Assembly (NCBI GenBank): GCA_935421135.1
Contig: OW285197.1
Span: forward strand, 13,335,223 to 13,399,222
DNA from: Bugulina stolonifera
Taxonomy: Eukaryota; Bryozoa; Gymnolaemata; Cheilostomatida; Bugulidae
DNA length: 64,000 nucleotides
Reading direction: 5' to 3'
Of this stretch, positions 51,601 to 62,639 are shown in pieces. The position numbers and the translations under genes are program-made. Position 1 is the first letter of the stretch. Every line of letters begins with the position of its first letter. Under the pieces are notes generated by a model. The model did not search any database, had not been told where the DNA came from, and worked only from the letters and a program-made list of their open reading frames with translations.

Positions 51601-54600
51601 TCCTGTCCAAGGAGAAGTTGAATACTTACATGCATAGCAGCTTGTTTACTACTAGCAGCCAAGGCAGAGAGAATACAGAGTGTAGGGTAGAACGCTTCAG
51701 GGAATGTACTCAGTGCTGATAGAAGGTACCTGTAGACAGCACACCTCTCTCGTTCCTGCTTACACATAACGCAATTATATGTTAAGGATAGTTAGTGTAA
51801 GGAGATGTGAGAGGTTAATGGTGTTACATTTATGAATTAGCTTATGAATACTCCATTGGCTGCTTGTTTACATAGATTACACCTTATATAAGACATGAAT
51901 GTTGTGATATCAGCACTTGGGAATACCCATGGTGCGTACAAGAGAGTACAACCCATAGTTAAATAATAACACAATATAACTCATTATAGACTATAGAGTA
52001 ACATAATCCATTTTTATAAAGTAAGATAATAAATAGCAATAAATCACCTGAATAATTAAATCTGAAATAGATTCATGTTCTAACAGGCGGCAGACGATCT
52101 CAGTGAGGGTGGTGCCATCATCCAGAGCTGAATCATCGAACAGCTCAAGAACTCGGGCTATCAGATGATAGATTGTTATAAAGGAAAGCTGATTTGACAC
52201 CTATAACAAGGAATATAATATACTATTATATAGTACGACTGTATGTAGGTACTTTGTGCAGCTCTTCTCCAGAGTGAGGGCAGGAAGGGTACTGTACTGA
52301 GAACTGTGTTTGGGTCCCTTGATGCAGCAAATAAAAATTTGATTGGATTAACTAACGCCCTCCCAGAACTAGTACAGTAGAGTAACTGAAAGTACGCAGA
52401 GAATCACAGACATAGACTCACCTCCTGGGGTTCGAGCTGATTAAGCATCTGTAGAATGTAAGAGAGTACATTGGTTCCTAAGGCTACGTCTCCTAGCTTA
52501 CCAATTACATCTGGAGATACCTGCAGTAAATCAAGTATCAATACTGAATAGACAGTTGATTTTCTGAGACAGTACCAAGTATTCATTAGCTTGTAAGTTA
52601 GATTTACTAGTTAATCACAAAGACATCAAATGAGTAAAACAGTGAGTCACTAACAACAGGCACATGCAAGCACTGCTCTATATTGGCTGAAGCTAAAAAA
52701 TGAAAGCTGTGTCAGCAGTGGTGCTTTACTAACCACACCTGTCACTACTATATGGGTACGGGTGGCTACGTGACGAGCAGCCAAATGCTCTTCTTCATGC
52801 CGACGATGGCCATTACGGATACAATATATACACAGTACTATACTAGAGTAATGTGTCAGTGTTGAAATGTACCTGTCCACAGCGTATAACAGCCCACCCC
52901 AACACCAGTGGACCATGAGATGTAAAGTCTCCCAGTCTAGTCTCAAACAGAGCACTCAACTTCTACAATCCAAAGTAATATCACCACTTATATTCCTAAT
53001 ATGTGTGAGCATACCTTTAACATGTACGAGCATAGTTTTAACATGTGTGAACATACCTTTACTAACTACACTGACTCACCGAGAGAAGGGGAGTTTCCTC
53101 ATTCAAAGGATGATCAGCAGAGCTACTCTCTTCCAGGTTCATCAGAGTCAGTATAACCAAAACCTGCAGCTGCCTGTAACGCAATGCAGGTGGAGATAAT
53201 CACCAAAACTCTATTTCGAAGGGAAATACAGAACAGAAACTTACATTTCGTTCAATTCCATTTAAATGTGCAAATGTGCAAGTCTACCCAATCAAATATT
53301 GGTGTCAAGTTGATTTCCACAGACCAAATGAATGTGAAATAACTGCTAACAGTAGGTGAACGTAGACATGTAAGATGGACTTACTCTAGACGCTCAAGTA
53401 AAGGTCTATGCACATCCTCAATGAGCTGCTTCAGACCAGCTTGGCCTGTGATAGAGTCAGTCTTAAACTTAGAGAGTAGCTCGTGCAGGTAACTCTGGGC
53501 TGATGATGTACTCCTGTTGTAGTAGAGGTAGATGAGTAGTGTCTCCAGGGCTAGTATTCTCTCCTTTAGTACCTTATAGCACCAAGAGCTCAGATACGCT
53601 CCAGTCTATAAAATTGATATATACATCACGGTCCTGCACTGAATGTCTGTGGTACATGTGGCTAACAGTATGACCACCATATCACTGCTGTTCAATAAAG
53701 ACCATGCCAACCATCTATACACAGTTCCATAAACAAGTAACAAAGACGTCAGACTAGTGTGACTATACTAAACTATAGCATCCTACTACACTAAAATAGC
53801 ACACTACTACACTAAAATAGCACACTACTACACTATAGCATACTACTACACTATAGCATACTACACTATTAATAGCATACTACTGCACTATAGCATACTA
53901 CACTATTAATAGCATACTACACTGTAGCATACTATACTATAGCATACTACACTATAGCATACTGCACTAATATGGCATACTATACTATAGCATACTGCAT
54001 TATAGCATACTAAACTATAGCATACTACACTATAGCATACTAAACTATAGCATACTAAACTATAGCATACTAAACTATAGCATACTAAACTATAGCATAC
54101 TGCACTAATATGGCATACTATACTATAGCATACTGCATTATAGCATACAAAACTATAGCATACTACACTATAGCATACTAAACTATAGCATACTGCACTA
54201 TAGCATACTAATAATAGCATACTACTTACACGTCAGGCACACAGCTAAACAACTTACCATGATGTGTCTTAGTGGACTATTATACAGTTCAACAGGCTCC
54301 ATGTTATACAGAGCATCGTACTCTCCTATCAACTGAAAGTATATTATATAACTGATTCACTAGAAAGGAGTAGATAGTTGGAAAACAGTCAGACTAAGAG
54401 ATAGTTTGATATAAATCTAAAGGAACATTTATTCCTACAAAGTACCATCTAAAGTAATTGGTGTCAACTCTTTACCTACATGTAGAGTCGATAGTCCAAA
54501 ACAAAGGACACGGCAGGAGGAAGAGCAAATGGTATGACTCTCAACTTTGACCCCAGAAAAGATATATTATTATAAAATTGGCTCGAATAAACATAGTATA

Positions 54601-57600
54601 CAAACATGTAGCTTTAGAACCTGTATGTGCATAGCCTTAGAACCTGTATTAGTTATAGCTTTAGAACCTGTATGTGCATAGCCTTAGAACCTGTATTAGT
54701 TATAGCTTTAGAACCTGTATTAGTAATAGCTTTAGAACCTGTATTAGTTATAGCTTTAGAACCTGTATTAGTTATAGCTTTAGAACCCGTATTAGTTATA
54801 GCTTTAGAACCTGTATTAGTTATAGCTTTAGAACCTGTATTAGTTATAGCTTTAGAACCTGTATTAGTTATAGCCTTAGAACCTGTATTGGTTATAGCCT
54901 TAGAACCTACCAGTTTATATATTCTACCAGATGCTTTACTCTCTAGCTCTTTGAGAAAGTCAGAGAATACCAACTGTAAATACAGACAGAAGGGATTAAC
55001 AGCGCACAGGAAATGGGCGTGTGTTTCCACAAGCCTGATCTATCACGAGTAGATTGAGCAGATAAATCAAGAGTTAACTATGATGCATATAATAGTCCTA
55101 CACCTATGCTGTGTAGTGTGACACAAATAATACAACATATTACATTAACATAGAGTAGAAATCGACTAAATAGGTGTGGTCTAAAGTACAAACAGTAGGT
55201 GTGGTATAGAGTACACACACAGTAGGTGTGGTCTAGAGTACATATAGTAGGTGTGGTCTAGAGTACATATAGTAGGTGTGGTCTAGAGTACACACACAGT
55301 AGGTGTGGTCTAGAGTACATATAGTAGGTGTGGTCTAGAGTTTACATATAGTAGGTGTGGCTTAAAAAGTAGATTACATAGTGCCCACATAGCCTCGGTA
55401 CCTGGTGTGGATGGTGAGGGTTGTAGGAGTTACAGACAATCTCTCGAAGTACAAGATGGCAGTACATCCTGTCTGTGTAGTAGAAGGCTACGAGACGCTC
55501 CAATAACCCGTATCTAAATGCAGAACACAATTTACAATTGCACAGTGGAGTTCCCTAGCAAACAATCTACTCAAAAAATATCTCTCGTGTAAAATGAAAT
55601 AAATGGCTACTGATGACATTGTGTGGTTTGACTACGTTTGTCCTTGACCTTACCGTGACCTCTCGTCAGCCAGACATGTCTTGAGATGCTCTGGACTCTC
55701 TCTGTACTCATTAACCAGCCAGGCTGAGAACAACTTCTGACAGAGTAGCTCATCCAGGTTCTATACAGACACACAGACAGACAATGTTCTAGAAACTTCT
55801 TAGGGTTTTTATACAGCACTGAATATCATTTATTTACATGTATGCAAAATTGCATCCTTTATGACATCGTGTCATAACGATTATCCTAGAATGCTTACCA
55901 AAAGCTCAGAAAGTTCCAGAACGAACTGCAACTGGTTGGCTCCAAATTTCTTAGACTTGAGTTCCTTGGCTGACTTCTCATTTCTAGACAGTGTAATAGA
56001 CAGGGTAATAGACGAGTAATAGACAGTGTAATAGACGAGTAATAAGACAGGGTAATAGACAGTGTAATGAACAGGGTAATAGACGAGTAACAGACAGGGT
56101 AGGATAAGAGAGCTTATTTGCTTGAAATACAAAACACATGATGCTATAGAATACCAACCACTGCTATGCCTACTACAACAGCCCAACTACTCGACCTGAC
56201 AGATGTAGTTGCTTGTACTATATTTAGAACTAAATCACATGTAATGTGAGTGTACATATATTAAAGATTTTCTTGCATGGCAGAACCATGAAACCCTTAC
56301 AAATAAACTAAAACAAAGTCTTATTAGCATCTGTTAACGTTTATGTAAGCCATAGTGCAGGCAAAGTGTCCATCACCAGTAATTTGAAAAGTTGCGTATT
56401 AGCCGCCATAATCGGCAAAATAAAACATCTTTCCTTCTTCTCCGCACAATATGACGCAGTGGAGTTCCAACGCACAATGCGTGACATTGCGTGGTTCATA
56501 GTAAAGCCGATTACTAGCGATCAAAAATTGGCTTTTTTCAATCCAGTTTCATCTCCAAGAACATATAGCTATAGGGCCATTTCACTTGCCAGCCTCAAGA
56601 TGGAATACTTAATCTGTAATATTTGAAGGCTATAGCCTGGGAGCTCAAGTATAATTGAAGTAAAATCCAATTCAAACACCCCAAGTTTCAGTATTCAACT
56701 TGCTAAAAGTTAAAAGGCTCTAGCGCTAACGATAGTGTCAAGGACAAACCTGTTTACCGTTCTAATAATTATACCTGCAAATACTTTCCTCCCTGTGTTG
56801 ATTGGTTCACTGTGAATGCGGCTCCTTAATTGGTCAATGCCTGGTATAATCTTACCTCAACTACCAATCGCTATGGGTAAGCCGCAGTGAAATGGTTCAC
56901 GAATAGACATTCACTAGACTTGATCGTATTCCGACTTTTTTCAATCTTACTAACTAAGCTTTTGGTAAAGAAATTAGATCATCCTGTCAATAGCTTAGCA
57001 TTATTACAGTAACAGCTTGCTGGGAGAAAAAAGATGCACTGCAGCACATTGTTCCAAACGTTCACAAACTGAGTCTTAGGTGTACATGTTTATGCTAGCT
57101 TTTCAGAATTCAAGAATCTACAGCATAGAGTGTGGTGCTGGGTTAATGGTAACTCTGATTGGTGAACATGTGTCTGGGAGCTCATTGTTTTTGAAATAAG
57201 TGAACATATGAGTTCTCTGACATGTTTTAACTTATTGGAATACACTCGTAAGAACCTACAGAGGAAAGATTATACATGTATTCGAGGCTGGTACATTGTT
57301 TGACAGCAAGGGGCAGCCAGAGTGACTATACATGTATATGCATGCACACCAACTACTTCCTACATGCATAGGTGGTGCTCCATAGGTGGTTACTCCTTGG
57401 GTGGTGTAAAGTACCAAGTTCTACATTGAGAGGAGCAAGTATTTTTTCACATTGGGACTTAGAAGTAAGTACAAGTTAGTAGAGCATAAGTGCAAATAAC
57501 CATGTACAATAGCACTACAGGTACAAGTATTAGTATAGATACAACTACTAGGAGTACAAGTACAGCTGTAGTAGCAAATTACAACTATAAATGCTACAAA

Positions 57601-60393
57601 AATGTATGTCATGTTCAATAATATCAGCTGTTCATAATTCACTACAGCACTAAGTTTCTTAGCTGTGGATTGGATTAGAGTTTGGGCAAAAGTTATATAA
57701 ATTGCTGTCTGACTAGAACAGTTAAAGAATATGATGTCTCTTTCTGTCTCCATGTTAAAACTCCGACTTTTAAAAGCTACTACAGAACATGTTTGCTGAT
57801 AGAAAAAACTTCATGTGTAATGTCCTTATTGTAGCTTGGTTGCAGCAACCAACTAAAAGTGTGGTTAGTTTAAGTTGAGCCCTATCACTCACTGGCGTGT
57901 GCTTAGTATATATTAATTGTTATGCTAACCAAACACTAGCCCCTGCAGCCAAGCTACAATGCTAACATCACACTAGTCTTGTTCATCATAGCAGAAACTA
58001 CCTAAATTATATTAGGAAAAACAAACTTTTTCTCATTGTCAGTGGGAGAAACCTTTCTTGGATGTACATGTAGCTTGCTAAAGAAAATGGTAATTGCTTT
58101 CTTTCTATTTCTGTTAGGTGTCTGGCCAGCCATCTCCTCACTTGGTAGTGTGTCGCTTATTAATGGTGTACATACCTGAGAAATAATTAACTAAAATATG
58201 TTACAGGTGCAACATGTACATATTATTATATGCATGTAATAAAAGGTCATGTTATTTCCATTGGATAGCTCTCTCAACAGACATTTTATGAGACTAATCA
58301 TTACAGTCGACTACATGTAGGCCTACAATAAGTACCAATCTCAAGCCATCAATACGGATATGGAATGAAGTTTAAGATAAGGCATTAAGAACCTAGGTAT
58401 CTGTGCTCAGAAAATGGTAGACAGCTCAGCCAAGTACAGAGGTACAGATTGTACGTACCACATCAGGAGGTACTTCAGCCAAAGTTTCAGTACAGCAGGG
58501 TGATCGTGATGCACTCGCACTGGTTGGTATCATTCAACTTCTAAGATCAAAATAGAGAGTATGACAGCTGGTGCCTTCTGGTGGATTAGGCATATCTTGT
58601 TTTGCTGCAGGTTCACCAGGTATCTGCAGGCTCTATACTATGACCTGTTTCGAAGAAAGTCATCTATAACTATAAATTTATAGATGTACATGTATGACCA
58701 TACATGATACTTGGTTACAATAACTTACCATAATTACATGTATCATTGTCATGAAGTAAATAATATATTATGATAAAATAATAATTATCATTGTTTTGTA
58801 GCAGTATGAAATTAAATAAAAGTCAAGTGAATCATAGATGTGTGGGACTAAATTTTATACTGAATTTAATGAATGGTTACTTGTAAAGTCATAAACTGTA
58901 GATACAACCAAATTATATAGGCCAATATATAACTAGTATTAATATGTTACTATGATGTGCATTAACATTATTCCTGTATGAATAAAATATAGAAATAACT
59001 AGTCTATAAGACTATAATTAATAACAAAAATTATCTAATATTGATATTGTATTGACTTGATGACAACAAATAATATTATTTGCCATTTTCTATTTTAAAA
59101 CAACATTTTAACTAAATGAAACTAAAACTAAACTAAGGTAACTATAGAAAAATCATTATTCATGATCATCTCATGGTATTATTATCAAATTATATTTTAA
59201 AAATATTTTATATCATTTAGTTTACTTTATCAATTATATTTATTATTATAATTATTGATTTATTGTAAATAGTAAATACTCAACAACATTGAACATATGA
59301 AATATAGTTTGATCAGTTGTTGTACCTGTAAGGTTGTATATTTGAATCCATGTTATCATCTCAGCTACACAGTGTTGATATTAATCTATACAGTTAAAAA
59401 TGCTGAGCTACAATGTACATGTGATGTGAATGTTATGCAAATTTTACAATAGCTGACCGCGCTTTGGATGTATCTTATGTAGCCCTATTATATGGCATTT
59501 TTATCTATCGTTATTACTATTCACAAGAGAGCTTTACTACAATAATATTATGATTGCTTTAGGATTATGCATAGCTTATGACAAAAGACTTATTTCTCCA
59601 GCTTAGCTGATTGCAATTGAGGGCTATACGCTGCACCCACTAAGATGATAGGTTCAACAGGCTATTCTAAAATGACCGCTGTGGAGTCGCTACATTTTTC
59701 ATTCAGCACTTCAATACGTCATGAATTGCCGAAGAAGAAAGCAATTGTTTTTTTTCATCCATTATGGCTGCCAATGTATTACATTTACATATAATATTTT
59801 AAATGTTGTTTTCCTGCACTATGGCTTACATAAATGTTAACAGATGCTAATAAGACTTTGTTTTAGTTTATTTGTAAGGGTTTCATGGTTCTGCCATGCA
59901 AGAAAATCTTTAACTAGACTGTGTTTCACACATACCTTACTTTCTCATAGCTAAGGATACCCTGAGCAATAGCTTCACGCCCTTCTTTTAGATCATAGTC
60001 TATCAGTTCCTAAAACAAAACACATTTTATGTCACACTGATGATTTCAGACTTACACTATACCTTCATACACAGAATTCTTCAGTAAAACGTAACATTAG
60101 TATCAGAAAGTTACTAAAATAAATTTACCGTGTTTAAAAAAAGGGAGTAGACCAATCATTGTAACTAAAAGGTAACATACAATTATAACAATTACTGGCC
60201 GACATTCAAAGTGAAGTTGACTGACCTTGGGATGGTTACTGCTTGTTACGTTACGCCACAACCCAAGATGACTCCTACAAAAGCAGAAATTGATTACTTT
60301 ACAAAATTCTTTCCATGTTACCAGTCTGTCAAGAGCTGAATACAAGTCGCAGGTTTGAGCATAAAAACAAGAAATGACTTACCCTATCATCAT
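39602..60393 (-). CDS. NUP188: Nucleoporin NUP188 (39 exons, about 1,702 aa)
   Basis: Inner-ring scaffold nucleoporin, an alpha-solenoid that pairs with NUP93. Exons: 60383-60393, 60226-60274, 59936-60009, 55899-55983, 55654-55760, 55402-55513, 54911-54973, 54258-54332, 53385-53605, 53080-53173, 52873-52962, 52422-52520, 52048-52200, 51630-51755, 51272-51392, 50540-50694, 50175-50290, 49644-49868, 49337-49477, 48954-49031, 47944-48082, 47522-47627, 47044-47189, 46591-46782, 46060-46211, 45318-45455, 44842-45037, 44500-44660, 43930-44099, 43271-43431, 42825-42953, 42479-42655, 42231-42365, 41830-41970, 41165-41304, 40854-41064, 40427-40482, 40089-40218, 39602-39835. Phase is unbroken; length is close to human (1,749). 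Exon 1 has only 11 coding bases. The donor of exon 19 (49,337 or 49,327) and a possible small exon between 11 and 12 are uncertain. Confidence 0.93.
41440..41645. repeat. 27-bp minisatellite in NUP188 intron 34
   Basis: Eight copies of GGGATAATCTAAAGCCATGT plus TCACATA, with C/T and A/G variants. Confidence 0.88.
42735..42824 (-). repeat. Three imperfect copies beside the donor of NUP188 exon 31
   Basis: Units of about 35 bp containing AGTACTGTGTGGTA and AGCTAGATAGAG (minus sense), beginning about 8 bases after the donor AAG|GTAGGT. Confidence 0.7.
43495..43915. repeat. 32-bp minisatellite in NUP188 intron 29
   Basis: About thirteen copies of TATGTGAACTAGCCTTTACT plus ATACTGATACAC. Confidence 0.92.
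45707..45927 (+). mobile_element. tRNA-derived SINE with 15-bp target duplication
   Basis: The head GAGCTGCCGTGGCCTAGTGG has a good pol III A box (TGGCCTAGTGGTAAGG); the B box GGTTCTATTCCC follows about 45 bp later, as in a tRNA. The tRNA-unrelated body includes GTTAGGAAGGGCATCCAACC, a segment I recall from invertebrate SINE families. The 15-bp direct repeat TATGGTGGTCCCTTG flanks it at 45,692-45,706 and 45,928-45,942, proving retrotransposition. It sits in the NUP188 intron between exons 25 and 26, opposite to the gene. It is not a functional tRNA gene. Confidence 0.88.
46957..47060 (-). repeat. Duplicated exon end plus donor at NUP188 exon 23
   Basis: The true junction AACGTCATAGCACAG|GTATA (exon ends at 47,044) recurs about 80 bp downstream as an identical 20-base string at 46,958-46,978. 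A degenerate CCATAGCACAG lies between them. Confidence 0.8.
48130..48967 (-). repeat. 42-bp minisatellite containing the 5' splice site of NUP188 exon 20
   Basis: About twenty copies. The minus-strand unit is TCAATACAGTCWG|GTATGT, then GTGTGCATACAATACTAGC and CCTA. Its first 13 bases equal the end of exon 20 (48,954) and the rest is the start of the intron. Copies carry donors ending CAG, CTG, CTT or CCAG before GTATGT. As 42 is divisible by 3 and no stop occurs, the array is open in at least two minus frames and one plus frame, including the frame of exon 20 (protein unit YVCAYNTSPINTVR). Confidence 0.95.
49450..49590 (-). repeat. Triplicated 3' splice-site region of NUP188 exon 19
   Basis: Units of about 45-50 bp; copies 1 and 3 read CATGTACYCACAG|GTMCC and then CTGTACT, and the last is the true acceptor (exon starts 49,477). 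The middle copy has CACTGGTACCC and has lost the AG. Confidence 0.65.
50085..50210 (-). repeat. Three degenerate copies of exon end plus donor, NUP188 exon 17
   Basis: The true junction GATACTACATGG|GTATGTTA is followed by GAATACTACATGG|GTACGTTA and GAATATTACTTGA|GTATGTTA at roughly 40-bp spacing. Each is preceded by a CTCRCTAT-like segment matching the exon (ACTCGCTCTA). Confidence 0.8.
50805..51045. repeat. 26-bp minisatellite in NUP188 intron 15
   Basis: Nine copies of GACTAGTACTGTGCTTAAGA plus GTACCT. On the minus strand each contains CAG|GTACTC, a possible weak donor, but the array does not touch an exon. Confidence 0.92.
53770..54228. repeat. About 18-bp ACTATAGCATACTACACT minisatellite in NUP188 intron 8
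   Basis: Some 25 copies with variants, starting about 30 bases after the donor of exon 8. Part of the array is itself duplicated: the strings around 53,930-54,030 and 54,085-54,185 are nearly the same. Confidence 0.88.
54604..54910 (-). repeat. 24-bp minisatellite abutting the donor of NUP188 exon 7, open in frame
   Basis: About twelve copies of AATACAGGTTCTAAGGCTAT plus AACT (minus sense). The first partial copy overlaps the real donor CTG|GTAGGTTCTAAGG (exon ends 54,911). The unit is eight codons without stops, so read-through from exon 7 gives GSKAITNT repeated, ending at a stop near 54,653. Confidence 0.9.
55180..55366. repeat. 24-25-bp minisatellite in NUP188 intron 6
   Basis: Seven copies of GTAGGTGTGGTCTAGAGTAC plus ATATA or ACACA. 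Confidence 0.88.
55984..56105. repeat. Short tandem repeat immediately before the acceptor of NUP188 exon 4
   Basis: AGACAGGGTAATAGACAGTG and AGACGAGTAAT units run up to the acceptor (CTGTCTAG|AAATG in minus sense), so repeats form the polypyrimidine region. Confidence 0.8.
56261..59913. mobile_element. 3.65-kb TTAA-flanked element with 97-bp terminal inverted repeats
   Basis: The left repeat 56,265-56,361 (AGATTTTCTTGCATGGCAGA to CATAGTGCAGG) matches the right repeat 59,813-59,909 inverted with a single mismatch. Both are flanked by TTAA (56,261-56,264 and 59,910-59,913), the target of piggyBac and Kolobok elements. Inside the repeats, weaker inverted similarity continues (GCCATAAT, CTTCTTC). 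No transposase-like ORF is present, so it is non-autonomous or gutted. It fills NUP188 intron 3, ending 22 bp from the exon 3 donor. Confidence 0.88.
57829..57961. mobile_element. Small MITE nested in the TTAA element
   Basis: ATTGTAGCTTGGTTGCAG at the left is matched inverted by CTGCAGCCAAGCTACAAT at the right, with inner inverted TAGT/ACTA and GGTTAG/CTAACC. About 132 bp, no ORF; the family is not assigned. Confidence 0.6.
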
Positions 60394-60643
60394 TTCAGTT
60401 CTTCAACAAATCTCGTCTTCACAGATCCGCACTAAAATTGCAGTAGGAGTATTAGTATAGATTTCAAAAATATTAATCAGATAAAATCAGAGTTTTTTCA
60501 CTTTCATCTAAACACGAGCGTCAAAGTGATACCGCGTAAAAAGAGTCAATAATAAACCAAGAACAAAAATAATAACGAAATAGATAAAACATTTATAAAA
60601 AAAGACTAATACATGTAAGTATAGGCCTATAAATTAACAATTA

Positions 60644-60937
60644 AGGTGCAAATACACAGGAGCGCTTTGGAGCGAGTTTGCCATTCGAAAATCGTCAGAG
60701 TGCCAACGCTCTCAAACCGTTCAAGCTGAGCCAGCTGAAGTAGTGAGACGATTCGCTTGACGCTGATGAACAAAGTTAGTAAGCATAAACACGTGGATTA
60801 TGGCGGACTGAATATATACTGACACGTCATTAGCAAATCGCCGCACTCTCTGTTCGCACCATGGTTTATCAAGGCCATAGCGTTTGACGTTTGCTCAGAA
60901 AACGCTCACCCCAAAACACTCCCGTGTGTTTGCACCT
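60644..60937. mobile_element. 294-bp MITE with TTA target duplication
   Basis: The left end AGGTGCAAATACACAGGAG and right end CTCCCGTGTGTTTGCACCT are inverted. TTA flanks both sides (60,641-60,643 and 60,938-60,940), as in PIF/Harbinger-type insertions. GC-richer than its surroundings and non-coding. It lies 250 bp upstream of the NUP188 start codon, so it could affect that promoter. Confidence 0.7.
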
Positions 60938-62151
60938 TTAATATTAATAAATACAAAATAAATAAATAATAATTATTATATGCATATAATTATAATATTC
61001 AAACACATTATTCATTTGGATTTAAATCATATCAGACTACCACTACGACTCCCACTATGAGTATGATTATGTAGAGTGTAGACTATGCTGCCCATCATAC
61101 ACAATGTGAACGTATAATAAAAAGTCATAGATAGTGGCCATGGTAGTAGTGATGTCCTATGCACTAGACTAGACTCTAGACTAAAAAAACTATCATGTGA
61201 TTGTCATTGAGACAATCACGATGAGTGATTGTCATTGAGTCAATCACGATGAATATTAATATATATTAATAGTAAATATAAATAATAAATATTGAACATA
61301 CAATAATGGTTATTTTATTGTACATAAAGATAATTATATATATTATATATATATAACTTTATTTAATGTGCAACATATACAGTATGTATGAATATCAGCA
61401 TCATGCTTTTGTTTTTTTTTATATTGAAAACTTTTGCATGTTTTTCATGCTGTTGCACAAGTACTTAAAAAGGAGAACAAAAGAAGCTATACATCAAGAA
61501 AGTGAGAAAAGTCAAAAGAGAAAAAAAAAGAAAAAAAAAACAAAACGGAACATGAATTTAGTATATATTTTTTATAGATATTAAATTATATGTTTAAAAT
61601 GATACTGCATTGAATTGATATAGGGTGCCAGTGTGTATTGGACGGGTAGTGGGTGAGGTGACATACATTCAATCATTCACACGTTAATAAATAATTATTG
61701 CAATTCTCAGACAAAAGTGCAGAACGGAAACTAAATTTTGTGGGAACTTCTTTCAAACAACGAGTCCAGTTGTTCGCCAGTTCGAAACTTTAATAACCTG
61801 GGTTCCAAGTTACTTCCGATACTAGTCTACACAAAACTGTGTAAATAATGTGCTGCATTTGGACGAGGGCGCTTATTTTGCGATCACAGCCTTCGCCGTT
61901 TCAGCAAGCAGGTTTTCCCAATATTAATTTAGGATAAGATAAATTTGCCCATTGATGTGATTGTCATTTTCAATACTTTTCTTTTGAGGGCGTTTAGGTT
62001 TTGCACAAGAAAGGATGCAAAGAATAAGAAAGTTTCTATCTCTGCACAAACAAACGGTAGTTATTTTAATCTTATCTTCTACTATAACTATTACTTAGTT
62101 TTTATTTTAATTTTATTTATATTAAAATTTGTTTTTTAATTACTGTTTTGG
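60938..62151. other. AT-rich intergenic DNA
   Basis: Contains a small direct plus inverted repeat of GTGATTGTCATTGAGNCAAT at 61,196-61,252 and an A-rich tract at 61,500-61,545. The 72-codon plus ORF at 61,366 is low-complexity and not credible. No gene seen. Confidence 0.5.
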
Positions 62152-62506
62152 CGTTAACTTCTGCATAAATCATTCATAAAAATAGTAGTCTTAGTCTATA
62201 GACTATTAGATTCAATGATATGGTGACATATGTCATATGAAGTGTTACTGCAACTCAAGTGATACAATATTTTAAAAGTTGCAGTTAATATTGCTCTACT
62301 GCTCAATATGCCATTAGAATAATATAAATTTTATATTATTCTAATGGCATATTGAGCAGTAGAGCAATATTAACTGCAAATTTTAAAATATTGTATCACT
62401 TGAGTTGCAGTAACACTTCATATGACATATGTCATCATATCATTGAATCTAATACTCTATAGACTAAGACTACTATTTTTATGAATGATTTATGCAGAAG
62501 TTACTT
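62152..62506. mobile_element. 355-bp near-perfect palindrome (foldback element)
   Basis: The left half beginning TAACTTCTGCATAAATCATT is repeated inverted, ending GATTTATGCAGAAGTTA. Arms of about 170 bp differ at only a handful of positions and meet at AATATAAATTTTATATT near 62,330. No coding capacity. A recent foldback MITE or a local inverted duplication are the likely origins. Confidence 0.85.
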
Positions 62507-62639
62507 TTAAAAAGGATCATCATATTGTAGGCAAGATGGTGTCTTGTATTCTAGATTCACTCAAATGTTTTCAAAAATTAGTAACTGAATCTCAATGCTA
62601 CTCTAAGCTCCATAATCTCTGGCAATAAAAAAAAACAAC

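Larger units (their letters stand above)
50175..60393 (-). other. NUP188: NUP188 exons 1-17: N-terminal solenoid and SH3-like insertion
   Basis: Residues 1 to about 583. DFTSHGPLVLGWAVIRCGQ parallels the conserved APVLLAWALLRH of the family. VIGKLGDVALGTNVLSYILQ follows. Exon 16 carries VELPVGTVGTIYGADGPPTV with WQHPYNAWDLLSYE, matching the SH3-like insertion of Nup188 (IPQGTVGQV...VRWEYSYSSWTLF in vertebrates). These anchor the assignment. Confidence 0.9.

Noticed and set aside
52735..52830. Extra NUP188 exon between exons 11 and 12
   Set aside because: An open stretch with EEHLAARHVATRTH is suggestive, but no acceptor/donor pair keeps phase with both neighbours; exons 11 and 12 join in phase 0 without it.
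57421..57753. 110-aa minus ORF inside the TTAA element
   Set aside because: It has no resemblance to transposase motifs; Cys/Thr/Tyr-rich composition comes from GTACAA-type low-complexity sequence.
61366..61584. 72-aa plus-strand ORF with a lysine run
   Set aside because: The A-rich tract produces the lysines; there is no recognisable domain and no splice or promoter support.
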